A stretch of 64,000 nt of DNA from the NCBI GenBank assembly GCA_907164885.2, contig OU015499.1, positions 165,424,330-165,488,329 on the forward strand, in the 5' to 3' direction. Position numbers and translations under genes: made by a program. This document shows, piece by piece, positions 49,561 through 60,342 of the stretch. Origin of the DNA: Dolomedes plantarius (lineage: Eukaryota; Arthropoda; Arachnida; Araneae; Dolomedidae). Numbering within the stretch: position 1 is the stretch's first letter; the number at the start of each line of letters is the position of its first letter. The notes below the pieces were generated by a model, which saw nothing but the letters and a program-made list of their open reading frames with translations, was not told the origin of the DNA and did not search any database.

Positions 49561-50600
49561 ATTTACAATACAGTCACATTTACATTTTTATATATTTATA
49601 CAGTTTATAGATTTACAAAGTACATTTACATTTACATACACTTTTACATACATAATAATTATTTTTACAAAGACATTGATAACTTTTCACACAGATATTT
49701 AAATACATTTACACACTTATATAAATACAGCAGCATAAAAATATTTTTAAACATATTTGAACTTTTTCTTACATTTTTAACACATTTAAAATTTCGACTT
49801 GCATTTCTAACACATTTTAAACTTTTTTCTTACATTTTCAACATATCTTAAAACTTTTTTCTTACATTTTCAACATATCTTAATATTTTTTTCTTACATT
49901 TTGACATTTTTTCAAAACTTTAAAAGGAACTTCAATCAATTTAAACACTTCACTGGTGATGGCGGCATAATACTTTTGAAAAATCTTAATTCTGATTTAT
50001 TATATGTCCTAATTTGATCCGGCCTGTAAGAAAAAGTAATTAACAATACAGACATATGAAAAAAACTCTTTTAAAAAAGTAACCATAAAGCCCACATTAT
50101 AATAATTTCTCATTAGAACCCCCTTAGTGTTTTTAATTTATTTATTCAAGTGCATTAATGGATAACGGGGAGTTCAGGATACTCTTTTCCATGTTTGCAA
50201 AATTAAACCTTCATTTGCAAATTACAGCTGTGCTTAGATTTTCGTCACAAATCGTAAAACTCATGTAAAATATTTCTTACGGATATTAAAGTCTCCTGTA
50301 TTTCGAATATAGTTTAATAGATATTAGATTTGTATTGTAAAATGGCACAACATATAATATTTTAATTGCAAAAAGAAATGTGGTTGATAGGTAATTTGTT
50401 CACTTAGTTTAATGACACGTGCGATGCTTATTTGTTAGCGCAACACCTACGGAGCCTGTTAGATAGATCTATAAACAGAGGCCTTCACCAACCGTAAAGG
50501 CCGTTCAACTGTTTCATAACTGGTAGAGATAAAAAGTACCCTTATGATGTCAGAGAGGGTGGAAGAAGGTACGAGCCCACCTGATGTCTCCCCTTTGCAG
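49561..50600. other. AT-rich flank with short TTACATTTT-type repeats
   Basis: The minisatellite decays into short imperfect repeats of ACATTTTTAACACATTT near 49560-49920. The rest shows no supported gene. Confidence 0.55.
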
Positions 50601-50629
50601 CGGGTTTCCATACAGCGAAGGGTATCGAA

Positions 50630-51040
50630 TAAACAGCGCCAAATTTCAACGAATAAATTCGGCGTTCTGTTTGAAATACGGTTTGCCGTCCATATTAACA
50701 AACCGAAAACTTGCAAAGCCGTTCGTTCATTTTTGTGTAGTGAATTCCTGGTTTGAGTTACTTTTCTAACTTTATCGAGTTGCAGTAGCGAAGAACGATA
50801 ATGAAGTGTCCTTCTCGAAATGAAATTTACAAGCCAAAACATTCCAAGCTAGACTGCAAGCTCGTACACATACAGCGAAAGACGGCCAATGAACATTCAT
50901 CAACTTCCATTGATATACCGCCTAATGAGCGAACCCTGGCAACGGCAAAACGTTCGTTGATGTTTGTTGCTATGTATACATTTACCGAACAACTTTGTTC
51001 GTTAGTCTTCGTTCACATTATTATACGTGCCTTTATAATC
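50630..51040. repeat. Local repeat family, copy A
   Basis: Shares GCGCCAAATTTCAACGAATA, then CGAAATGAAATTTACAAGCC and CTAATGAGCGAACC with copies near 52020 and, for the second half, 56740. Copies are diverged but keep the same segment order. Confidence 0.65.
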
Positions 51041-51089
51041 TTTATTTTAAAAATTTTTAATGAGGGCGAATTTTGGAATAATTGAGAAA

Positions 51090-52000
51090 AGCTAATTGTC
51101 TCTAAATATTGTTTTCTCATTCTTTCAGCATTCGACCCCCCCCCCCCCAAAAAAAAAATAGGTGTTTATTAGGTTTACGTATCAGGAATTACAAATTCAG
51201 TCCAACTATGGAATTTGATCTGGCTGAAATAATCTAATTTCACTGAAAATTAAACTTTAACTGAAATACTGCAGTCAACCTGCGTAATACTGAATTCTAA
51301 GCTTGGTCACCAGTCTACCTGTGACAGAGTGCGATAAAGCCATGCTTCATGGAACACGACATCTCTGAGACATAGAATAAACTTCGTCGATCGCACAAGA
51401 GTTACGAACTATACATATTCAAAATGTTCGTCAAGTTTAGAATAAAAGTACCATTCGTTTCTAATTTCATTCCTGTTTCGAACCATCGACTGAATATAAT
51501 AAATTTTTTTTTCATGAAAACATGTTTCTAACTCAGTTATGTGACTCAATAAAAATTTGAATAAAATATTGAAAATTATTTAAAAAACTAAAAGTATAAA
51601 TATTCGAGCACTTACCGACTTTTTACGCGAGAACCTTTTGAAAAATTTTCTCAGTCCTTTGAATTTTTTCCTTTTTCGGTGCCTGTGAACGAAAACGAAA
51701 AAGATGGATAGAGGTCGATGCAAGATTTTATAACCTTAATAGCATTAACACTGTCACAGGTGCAGTTTTTATCTCCTCGTTCCATAAGTCAAAAAATCTT
51801 TTAGGGGTAGGAGATTTCTATTAATTGTACCCGTTCTGAAAGAGCAGTTTGCAAAGAGCAACAAAAGAAGCATTCAGTCGATGCCGAGATCATTTTTCTT
51901 AAGGACACCCTTGAACAAACCTGTGAACATTATAAATCAACACACTCTCCTGGCCTTGTCTGTTTCTGGGTTCTGGAAACGTATTAAAACGAACGACGGG
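51090..52000. other. No recognisable gene; C/A homopolymer near 51137
   Basis: Contains a poly-C/poly-A tract. No reading frame or repeat element is supported. Confidence 0.5.
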
Positions 52001-52019
52001 TTAACAAAGGACAACGAGC

Positions 52020-52460
52020 AAATTGCGCCAAATTTCAACGAATAAATTCGGAGTTCGGCCTGAAATTCGATTGGCCCCCACATCAACAAAACCGAAAAGC
52101 TTCTTCAACCATTCTTTCATTTTCCTGAACAGACATGACAGAATTTAATGACAGAGAATTTCTCCAGTCCATACTATATTTCGAAAACTCAGTTTCCGAT
52201 AAACGAACAACAAATTAAGTTTCTTTTTCGAAATGAAATTTAGAAGCAAAAAGTAAAAAGATTGCAAGCTGAACTGTGGGCTCTACAACATATGGCGGAC
52301 GACGGCCTAATGAAGAGTAACGAAGTTCCTTTGATGTACTAGATTGCTTAGGGAGCGAACCGTGGTAGCGCAAACAAATGCGCCCGTTCCTACAAACACA
52401 TTTAGCGAACACCTCCTTCGTTCGCCTTTGTTACGAACAACGCCTTTAGTAAAAATCTGT
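52020..52460. repeat. Local repeat family, copy B
   Basis: Same order of segments as copy A: TGCGCCAAATTTCAACGAATA-type start, CGAAATGAAATTTAGAAGC, and GGGAGCGAACCGTGG. It lies just downstream of the last exon of the minus-strand gene. Confidence 0.65.
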
Positions 52461-52731
52461 CAGAGCCGAACGGATAACTGGATGGAAGGAAGAAAAAAAC
52501 TCATTTAACTCGCAGAAATGGGTTATGATGTAAAGGTCAATGTAATATTCATCGAAAACGTCGATAGTTTCTAAGTCTCCCCCAACCCCTCTCTTCTGAA
52601 CACGTAGAGTGTGACAGTTGTGTCATCATGACATAAGTTCGGTTGAATAAAACTGAAATTTTCATACCCTGTAACGCATAGTTGATCCAACAGGTCCTGG
52701 AGAACTTTTAAATATTCGGGACTCGGAGCTC

Positions 52732-52804
52732 TTATATCCAGTATTTTTCCGATAATCCACATCCATTTTCATTGTACCTTTCAAGTTGAGCTAACGGAGG
52801 TCTG
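52732..52804 (-). CDS. Exon 9, terminal coding exon
   Basis: An acceptor pair GACAGCAG allows either of two sites three bases apart. The coding part reads RPPLAQLERYNENGCGLSEK then YWI and a TAA stop. The frame follows phase 2 from exon 8. Confidence 0.55.
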
Positions 52805-55800
52805 CTGTCATTCTACGATTAGGTAACAACAGCCATTATGATGGCCAAGCTGCCGGGCGATGCTCGGATGATGATTTACAGATTCCGCGAATCTCGAAAT
52901 GTGCCAGGTCTGTAAACATCGCAATTTGACTCTTTGTGTGGATGTCGTAGTTCCCCCACTATCAGTCCATTCACAAAATTATGATATCGTGGAGGAGTTT
53001 TTTTATTGATTAAGAATGTTGACTTATGCAATCCTAGCATACAAATTCCAAGGCATGATGAGAATGCTTTTATGCAATTTTCGCCAAGTCCAGCTCTGGG
53101 TAACTCACCTCCCGCTGCTATTTTCCAGTATTTTAATGCGGAAGGCAATAATTGTCTCTGACGGCTGACATTGGTTTTTGAAAGTACAGGAATTTATCCT
53201 TTGATGTAATCTTTGTTTTAGTTTCGTTTCTACTACTCGTTTGAATATGGATGGGAAAACTCACCCAGAGGTGCGATATTTAACTGACTGCTTTTATCAG
53301 CTTCATCTTTTATCACTCTTATATATCACCGCTTTATCATACTTAAATTTTAGTGTTTCTAAAATCGCTGTGTTTAATAATTATACCCGACTGTTTTCAC
53401 CACCTTTTAATGTAACTGCTTCTATCTCTTTTTAATTTTGACTGACTTTATCACCTTCCGCTTAGCATTCATTGTTCTTATCACCTCTCATATCGTTGTC
53501 TGTTTCTTACATTTGTAAGTGCATAGTAGTTCTGCTGTTGTCGGGCGTTTGACATAGCTTGTCCTTTCTGGACTTTTCCCATTTTCACTCTGTCCTTAGG
53601 TATTAAAAATGTGTGTATTGTTGTAACAAGACATACCTCAACGTCAGTAAGGGAGGTGACCTTCCAATTCCAGTTCGTCCTCGCAGTAGACAGAAAATAC
53701 AGGGCGTTAGTTGGGGCACGAGGCCTGGAGAAAAGAGATGATTATTTTGTAACAAACACACACATATCGACATATTAATGAACTTCAAGCGTCTAGAGAT
53801 GTTCGTTGCCTAGTCGGGTTCTTCTAAAATGAGAGTTGATATGTGTTCTAAAATCTCCCAATTTTTGAACAACACGGTAACGCCTTAATTCGGGATTTTA
53901 ACCCAAGCGCAATGCTCGGAAGTTCACCACGTGGAAGGCATTAACATCATAATTGGTGGACATTTTAAAATTAAGTTTTCAAGTCGAAGCCAGTGGATTT
54001 ATTTATTTCTCGCAGTAATGACGAAAATCTCTGTGCCGGCCCTGGGACGGAAACTATTTTGCTTAGAGGTAAAACGTGGTCCGGCTTCTAAGTTTTTCAT
54101 TAAGTTGTAGTGTTTATACGATCATGTAGTGCTACAGATCGATGTCATTAATATGCTGTTCGTCAACCACTTTTCGGTTGTGTCCAATTTTACTAAAACC
54201 ATTCTGGGTTTTTTCCACTAACTTTTCATATAAATCTCTCTGTGTATCATCTGTAAACAGAAGGAATAGAAGCGACACAAAGCTGGAAAGATGACGTAAG
54301 CACGGAACAAACGACTTAATGGTGAAAGCGGAGGGCCGAGCTTCGATCGAGACTTTGAAATAGACGCCAGTTTAACAAAGAAAAAAATGAGTGCTTAATT
54401 ATATGGATTAATTTGTATCTGCTTAAACTTGGAATTGCAAATGCAACCTTATCATTAGATATTTAATGGCGTGGTACAGGAGAAAGAGTACTTTTGTACT
54501 TTGAATTTTGTGTTCACCCACTATTAGTCAAGAAGCCAAATTAGTTGCGGAATTTCTTCTTTTATTGCCTATCACAGGACGTCATACACAATACTATAGT
54601 AGATTAGATGACAGATTGTTAATTTATTAAACTAAAAATTGCATTTGCCTGAGGTACGATGGGTGATATCCACGCCACGAAAGAATATTCAGCAAGGCGA
54701 ATTTCATAGCTTGGCATATAGTTTCCTTAGTTACCTTGTGGTTTTGTAATTTTTAGGTCATTTTATTGTCATACTCTGTTCAAATTTTAAGCTAAGCTTT
54801 TTAGAACTGAACACGTATAATGTTGCAAGAACTAAATACAAAACAGAAGCGATTGGCTCTAACTCGTATCTCTCCACAGCAACTTGTCAGTTCAGTTTTA
54901 ATGTGATTTTATTCCCACTATGTATCACTGTATTGCTCTCCTGACCACGGTAATGATGAAATTTTTAATATTCTGGATGTCGTATTCATTCAACTCCAAC
55001 TTCATTTTTCAGAGATTTTCCTTCACATAACTGTCTTTACAAACTTTTCCCAAATCACATTTTTCAATTTCCAGATTCTCACGCGGCAGTAAAAAATGAT
55101 TTCGAGCGGGGAAAAGGAAAATGTACGCCTAAATGTCGGTCTATATTTCACTTACTCGACATTTTCTGAAACCTCTTTTTGGGTGTTAAAAGCAAATTCA
55201 GGCTCAGAAAAGATTTCAACTGACGGCTCGCTGAAGTGATCAGGCAAATTCTCCAGGTCTTCTGAGCACGGTTCGGCGCCGACTGGCTTGTCTACTTCAC
55301 TGTGAATCAGAAAAAAGAGACTATAAAATAACATTTTCGAAGAACGGACAGTTTTGTATGCGTGAAAAATTGAATTCATTTTTCCCACCATTTTGCAAAG
55401 GTGCAGTAACATATTGTACAAAATTTCACTTACTTTGTGTTATTTGGAGTCTCGGATCCCGGATCTTTGAAAGTAGGTCCGGCTATCGGTTGGGTGAGGT
55501 CTTGGAGTGTAGTCCAGTGGCGTAAGTATATCGGTTCGGAGAGTGAACGGACAGCTGTCAAGTTCTCGGGGATGATGCTGAGGCGGGAAATTTCGATATC
55601 ACTGTGAATCAGAAAAATCCGTTATTGCTCAAACCCATGATCAGCTGTTATGCAAACTAATGATACGTGTGTTGGTTGGGATTTCATGGCGTCCGATCCA
55701 AAATTGGACATAACACGCCAACACAGAAGGTAGGAAAACCGTAAAGCTTAAAAGCCAAAAGGCAAACAACAAAAGTGAAAAATAAAATAAATAGAAAGCA

Positions 55801-57649
55801 AAAACAAAAACAAAGACTGTGTACAGAAGCAGCAGAAAACAAAAGGGCAAACGGAAAAGTGTGGTCACGAGATCCAACAGATTATATGAACTTTAAAGGA
55901 AAAAAGGCTATTTTTCTAAGATTGCAGATATGTGAGACTGAAAATGGAGACCGGCATTGTTCACAAAGAGGAGCCCATCCACAAATGCCGATGAGTGAAA
56001 TGTGTAAGTAAGAGATGTGTGGAGCAGATAGCCAAGCACCGATACAAGACTTTGCATCTTGTTATCGAACTGTACTTAACAAGTGCGTTAGATAGAGTGC
56101 GTGAGTGAGTGAGTGTACGTGTGACAGCGAAACAGTACAGCTCACCTTTTATCACCATCAGCTCCTCTTCCGGAATGGTCACTGGCTGGTATAGTGTCCG
56201 CACTCAGTCTGTCGTCAAAATCTTTTGTATTGGTCAAGGATGAGGCGGAACTGCAACATATAAAATTTTATTATTACTCTTATGCCCGCGATCTCTCAAT
56301 ATCAATAAAAAGTTGAAATTGACGGTTTGTTTGTTTGTTTTTGTTTCATTACAGCATAGACGGGGTACAATATTTATTTTAAAACGAAACCCTTAATAGA
56401 AATAGAAACGAAATAAAACTAGTGGATTGAAAATCGAGACAAGGGTTACTGATATAAAAGGATTTGAAATAAAAATTTCAAAATCTATTTCTCTTTGAAT
56501 TTAGACTTGCGTAAATGGAGGGTGTTATTTCACAGCAAATTTCCCTTCAACAGTCCTTCCGAGAGAGAGCATTTTGTCTAGATCATCATTTCAGGGAAAC
56601 GTTGAAAACGCAGCTTGAAAAGAAATTGAACTGTCGAAATTTAATTGCTAAACATCGTCATGAACTATAAAGGTTTTTTTTCTGCTACAGATTAGAACGG
56701 ATAAGATGATATTTGATCTTGCACTGGAGAATGAAGTTTCCTACTCGAAATGAAGTTTCCAAGCAAAAAGTAAAAAGATTCCGAGCTGTACCCATACAGC
56801 GAGCGAAGAGTCGCCAACTTCCTTATTTGATGTACCGCCTACTGAGCGAACCGAAAGAAGGACGTACTAAAGGTGCAGAAATGCGTTCTGTGGTGTTTGT
56901 TGACATTTAGCGGGCAACTTTCGTTCGGCTTCGTTTGCTGTAAGTATAGGCGCCTTTAGAGGTGGGTGAAAGCGGTTTTGCCGTCACTATGTACCGTCGG
57001 CAAAGGTCATCTACAAGTACGCTGCATATCGAATTCAGAAGCAGGATTATGGCGGACAGTGATAACGGGACAAGAGACTGGGAGTCGAATTTATGTTGAG
57101 AGACGACTCTGTACGGATGATGCTTCGTCCAGTGAGGCTGTGCAGAAAGATCTGGGGTCCGACCCCGGACATTTTGAGCAAGACTTAATTCATGTATCTA
57201 ACTCTAGAAGAGTATTATCGAGTGTGCTGCACTACAAGTAATTATTTTATGACCGCGTTTGGGCTGTCACATCGACCATAGCATACATTTCCTATCACAA
57301 GTAAATTGTCATTCATGATTTATGGCATCTCACTGAGCTCATATTAGTTACCCATAGAGGGGTAGATATTGACATACTCGTATAGAACAAAATTATGAAC
57401 ATAAATATTGAGTTCCTATAATGCTTCAAATATAAAAGACGAACTCAATTAATTGAGCTAGTATTTCGAAAGCACACTCACAGGCATACACGCACATATA
57501 CATATAGTGGCATCTCGATCTATTGTTTTCCAAGGGACCGACTGAACTGGACGATAAATGCGGGAACATAACAAAGCAATAGGATCGCCGGGACTGGGTG
57601 AAATAAACGACACATACGGGAACGATCGATCGAGATTCCACTGTATATA

Positions 57650-57705
<56 letters not shown>

Positions 57706-59945
57706 CGTCTTAGTAAGGAGAGTAGAAAAGGTCTACGGAAGCGACTCACCCAAAATTCTGGTCGTGTTCTTCATCCTGTGACTGTTCCACCTCTACCACG
57801 TGTCCTCCTAAGGTGTTGACGGAGGAACGCTGAATGAGGAGGAGAGAAACAAAAAGCGTATGTATTAATTGTGCAACAAATTCCTTCATTGTGCGTCTAT
57901 GTCTTTATCACGTATCAGTGATACAGATTTAATAGTCTAACGTTGAAGATTGATGCGGGCTAATGTAGCCTCTTGAAAGTGCCTGTGTGGCATCAACCAT
58001 CGTGTAAAACATCGATTTCGTCTCTCATATGATTTTAAAATACAGGGTGCCCACCTATATCCGTTATACCCCCTTACCTTCTAAACGGTGACAGCTTAGG
58101 CTATAAATTTTGTGTCTAGGTATAGTAAAAGGGCTATGCGCTACTCGATGAGACAACTTACAACGCCATCTATATATAAATTTTGGAATGAGCGTTTTTA
58201 TCTCAAAAATAGTACGCGATACAGGAAAAAAGTCAATTACAAAGTTGTTCAGCATCATCGATTTTGTAAGAAAAGACACATCGCGAACATTAATACTTAA
58301 AACAAAATGTAGAAAATGAACATGTGTTTGGTCGAAAATTGTCAAGTCATAAAGAGTGGAAAAAAGAAACTGAGACACTTCCCTAAATTCAGGATCATTT
58401 ATTTAAGAGGCTGAAAATGCTCTCCATTAGACACTATATACATTTTCATTCTGGACTGCATTATCTGGTCTTTTCGAGCTTCGCTCGCGTTTCACGACGC
58501 CATAGTGTTGAAAATCATTACCAAACAAATGTTCATTTTCTGCATTCTGTTTTGAGTATTAATGTGCGCAAGGTGTCTCTTCCTACTAAATCGATGATGT
58601 TGAACAACTTTGTTACTGACTTTTTTCCCGTATCTCGTACCGTTTTTGAGATAGAAACTCTAATTCCAAAATGTGCCCATAGATGACGTTGTAAGCTGTC
58701 TCGTCGAGTAGTGCATAGCCCTTTTACTATACCTAGACACCAACTTTATGACTTAATCTGTCACCGTTTAGAAGTTAAGGGGGGGTGTAACGGAACCTTG
58801 TATATAGGGGTAATATGAACCTACAGTATATATTTTCTAAGTATTTCCGCAGAAGATGCTTTCTATTATCCCCAAAAAATAAAATTTATCTCATATTTTA
58901 TCAAACTATTTCATAGATATTTTTCTCCTGGTTGTAGGAGTTAAGTTACTCATGTCATAGTTAAGAACTGAAACTGAATTTCGTTTGTTTCTCGAACTGA
59001 AAATCTTTTTGGGTTATTTACATTTTCCTGTTCTTCTTTTTATGTGCCTTAACAAAGCAACGAAGATTTGAAAGGAAAGGAAACACTTTCCGCGCATTTG
59101 ACGTTACTGAGCATCTGGCATAGATTCGAGAAAAAGCAATACCGTGAGCACGAAGATCTGATTTCAAGTTATATAGTTACCTTTAATGTATCGGACATCT
59201 GAAAAACATATCATGTCAATTTTCTTTTGTTTAAATATAGTACTCGTGTTATTAAATACAGTGAAACTTCTCTAGCCGGCCACCCACTTTATTCTTAACC
59301 ATTACTGACCGCCGTAGAGAAGTTTCATTGTGTAACATGCCGACCCGATGTCCGGAGTCGGCACATTACAACAGGAGAGAAGAGATAGCTGAAGACGACA
59401 CATTGGATAAAATATTTATCAGACGGGAATTGGCGCAACCTCTCGGGGCAACAGAAAAGCGGATAGAGCCAACCTGTACATGGCGCAGAGCCTTTAATAG
59501 ACTTGTGAGACTAGCTCGTCATGTGATCTTGATAGGAGCAGTTAATTGGTTAAAGTTTAGGACTGGCGTGATGCTTGCGCGAAAGTAGTTAATTTACGTA
59601 CCCACGCCACGCAGGTTTGGTTTTTAAGCAATAGAGCCGCCATTTAAAAAATTTCGCCCAAGGGAATTTAGAATAAGCTAAGATTTGAAAGGCTAAAGGG
59701 ATTTTTAATGTTATATATATATTCCGAAAAGTTTTCAATTCAACGTATGTAGTCGGTATTAAAATAAAGATTAAAAGCGGAATCAGCAGGAATCTCGAAT
59801 GGTCTTAGATTTAGTAAGAAAGAGCCATCTGTTTAGATCTCTTCTAAAGCGTAAAAATCAGTATCTTGAGTTTGTCTCTGGAGAGAGGTGTGAAAAACGA
59901 ATGGGTTGTTCTTACCCGAGAACTGGCACGAGCGGACCCTTGATC
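52732..59945 (-). CDS. Spliced gene of unknown function, at least nine exons (253 codons visible)
   Basis: Nine minus-strand exons with GT donors and AG acceptors join without a stop into 762 bases that end in TAA. In order they are 59916-59945, 59181-59198, 57750-57829, 56146-56250, 55434-55601, 55156-55299, 53637-53724, 53109-53164 and 52732-52804. Exon phases match at all eight junctions. The protein is acidic and hydrophilic, rich in S, E and D, with no signal peptide, membrane segment or domain that I recognise; it may be largely disordered. The 5' end is open: exon 1 has an acceptor, so more exons lie upstream, probably beyond the window's long repeat. Alternatively translation starts at the ATG that opens the 18-bp exon. 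Function is unknown. Introns carry MITEs and a foldback element. Confidence 0.65.
53109..53164 (-). CDS. Exon 8
   Basis: Acceptor ACTTTCAAAAACCAATGTCAG (weak pyrimidine tract), 56 bases encoding PSETIIAFRIKILENSSG, donor GTGAGT. It starts in phase 0 and ends in phase 2. Confidence 0.55.
53637..53724 (-). CDS. Exon 7
   Basis: Acceptor ATCTCTTTTCTCCAG, 88 bases encoding PRAPTNALYFLSTARTNWNW and ending SLTDVE, donor GTATGT. It starts in phase 2 and ends in phase 0. A second frame is also open across it, so the frame rests on phase continuity. Confidence 0.55.
55156..55299 (-). CDS. Exon 6
   Basis: Acceptor TTTTTCTGATTCACAG, 144 bases starting EVDKPVGAEPCSEDLENL and ending QKEVSENV, donor GTAAGT. 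Phase 2 at both ends; strongly acidic. Confidence 0.68.
55434..55601 (-). CDS. Exon 5
   Basis: Acceptor TTTTTCTGATTCACAG, 168 bases encoding DIEISRLSIIPENLTAVRSL and ending SETPNNT, donor GTAAGT. Phase 2 at both ends. The acceptor context is shared with exon 6. Confidence 0.65.
56146..56250 (-). CDS. Exon 4
   Basis: Acceptor TATATGTTGCAG, 105 bases encoding SASSLTNTKDFDDRLSAD and ending GRGADGDK, donor GTGAGC. Phase 2 at both ends. Confidence 0.65.
56740..56965. repeat. Local repeat family, copy C (partial)
   Basis: Carries the second half of copies A and B: CTCGAAATGAAGTTTCCAAG, the AAGTAAAAAGATTCCGAGCTG stretch and CTACTGAGCGAACCG. It lies inside an intron of the minus-strand gene. Confidence 0.6.
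57505..57643. mobile_element. Tigger/pogo-like MITE, 139 bp
   Basis: The left end TAGTGGCATCTCGATCTATTG and the inverted right end CAGTGGAATCTCGATCGATCG are imperfect inverted repeats. TA flanks both sides (57503-57504 and 57644-57645). The CAGTGGAA.CTCG terminus fits pogo/Tigger. A (TA)n run follows the right end. Intronic. Confidence 0.75.
57644..57702. repeat. (TA)n microsatellite at MITE edge
   Basis: A TA run that begins at the MITE's TA target site and may have grown from it. Confidence 0.9.
57750..57829 (-). CDS. Exon 3
   Basis: Acceptor CTCCTCCTCATTCAG, 80 bases beginning RSSVNTLGGHVVEVEQSQ, donor GTGAGT. The other two frames contain stops, so only the frame that continues from exon 2 is open. 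It ends in phase 2. Confidence 0.65.
58041..58804. mobile_element. Foldback element with arms of about 300 bp
   Basis: 58060-58345 pairs with the reverse complement of about 58505-58795: CTAAACGGTGACAG, TGTCTAGGTATAGTAAAAGG and CAACTTTGTTACTGAC-type blocks appear inverted in the two arms. The spacer is about 150 bp. Open frames inside are mirror artefacts. It sits in the intron between exons 2 and 3. Confidence 0.8.
59181..59198 (-). CDS. Exon 2 visible (18-bp microexon)
   Basis: Acceptor ATATGTTTTTCAG, six codons MSDTLK, donor GTAACT. It is phase 0 at both ends and opens with ATG, so it could also hold the start codon. Confidence 0.6.
59259..59332. mobile_element. 74-bp palindromic MITE
   Basis: Left CAGTGAAACTTCTCTAGCC and inverted right CACAATGAAACTTCTCTACG are near-mirror ends around a short spacer. 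TA flanks both sides. It lies about 60 bases upstream (in gene direction) of the 18-bp exon. Confidence 0.65.
59916..59945 (-). CDS. Exon 1 visible (30-bp microexon)
   Basis: Acceptor TCTCTTTTCAG, ten codons reading DQGSARASSR, donor GTAAGA. It begins and ends in phase 0, so it can be skipped without changing frame. Confidence 0.6.
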
Positions 59946-60220
59946 CTGAAAAGAGACAACAGCCGTTGAAGAAATTGACACCAATCATTCAAAGAATTAT
60001 TCATTGGTTAAGATTCGTTTCAGCCGTTGAAAATAGCTTCATCGGCCACGTGAAAATCAAAGTAATATCCTTGAAGTTTTGACAACATAAAGGTTAATAA
60101 AGCACAGAAAAAAAAATGGCGTATCTAAATCCCCGAGCTATATGCCTGCACGGAGTCACGCGGTAAAATATAAAATTCCGGAATTCAGCGATAAAGGATA
60201 CATCAAAAGTGAATGTCGGA

Positions 60221-60342
60221 CAGTGGCGTTGTGATCATAACTGGCGCCCGGGCCATGATACCTTTTAGGTGCCCTTTTGGGGTACTTTTTTGGAAAATCT
60301 TGTTTGTCTTGGGGCCATTTGGCGCCCCTCGCCACGCCACTG
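60221..60342. mobile_element. hAT-like MITE, 122 bp
   Basis: Ends CAGTGGCGTTGTGATC and, inverted, CAGTGGCGTGGCGAGGGGCGCC. The flanks ATGTCGGA and GTGTTGGA agree at six of eight positions, consistent with an aged 8-bp duplication. Confidence 0.6.

Noticed and set aside
50459..50842. 127-codon minus-strand frame
   Set aside because: It lies in the local repeat family, and the related copies at 52 kb and 56.7 kb do not keep the frame.
52571..52762. 63-codon minus-strand frame MWIIGKILDIRAP
   Set aside because: It is in a different frame from exon 9 and reads through the non-coding side of the terminal exon.
52876..53148. 90-codon minus-strand frame MPSALKYWKIAAGG
   Set aside because: It uses a frame other than the one joined to exon 7 and runs straight through the GTGAGT donor of exon 8.
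53603..53788. 61-codon minus-strand frame ending RYVLLQQYTHF
   Set aside because: It crosses both splice sites of exon 7 in a frame that does not match the neighbouring exon phases.
55490..55520. CAGTGGCGTAAG inside exon 5 as an exonised hAT end
   Set aside because: The match to the hAT MITE terminus is only about a dozen bases and the exon continues in frame with no TIR partner.
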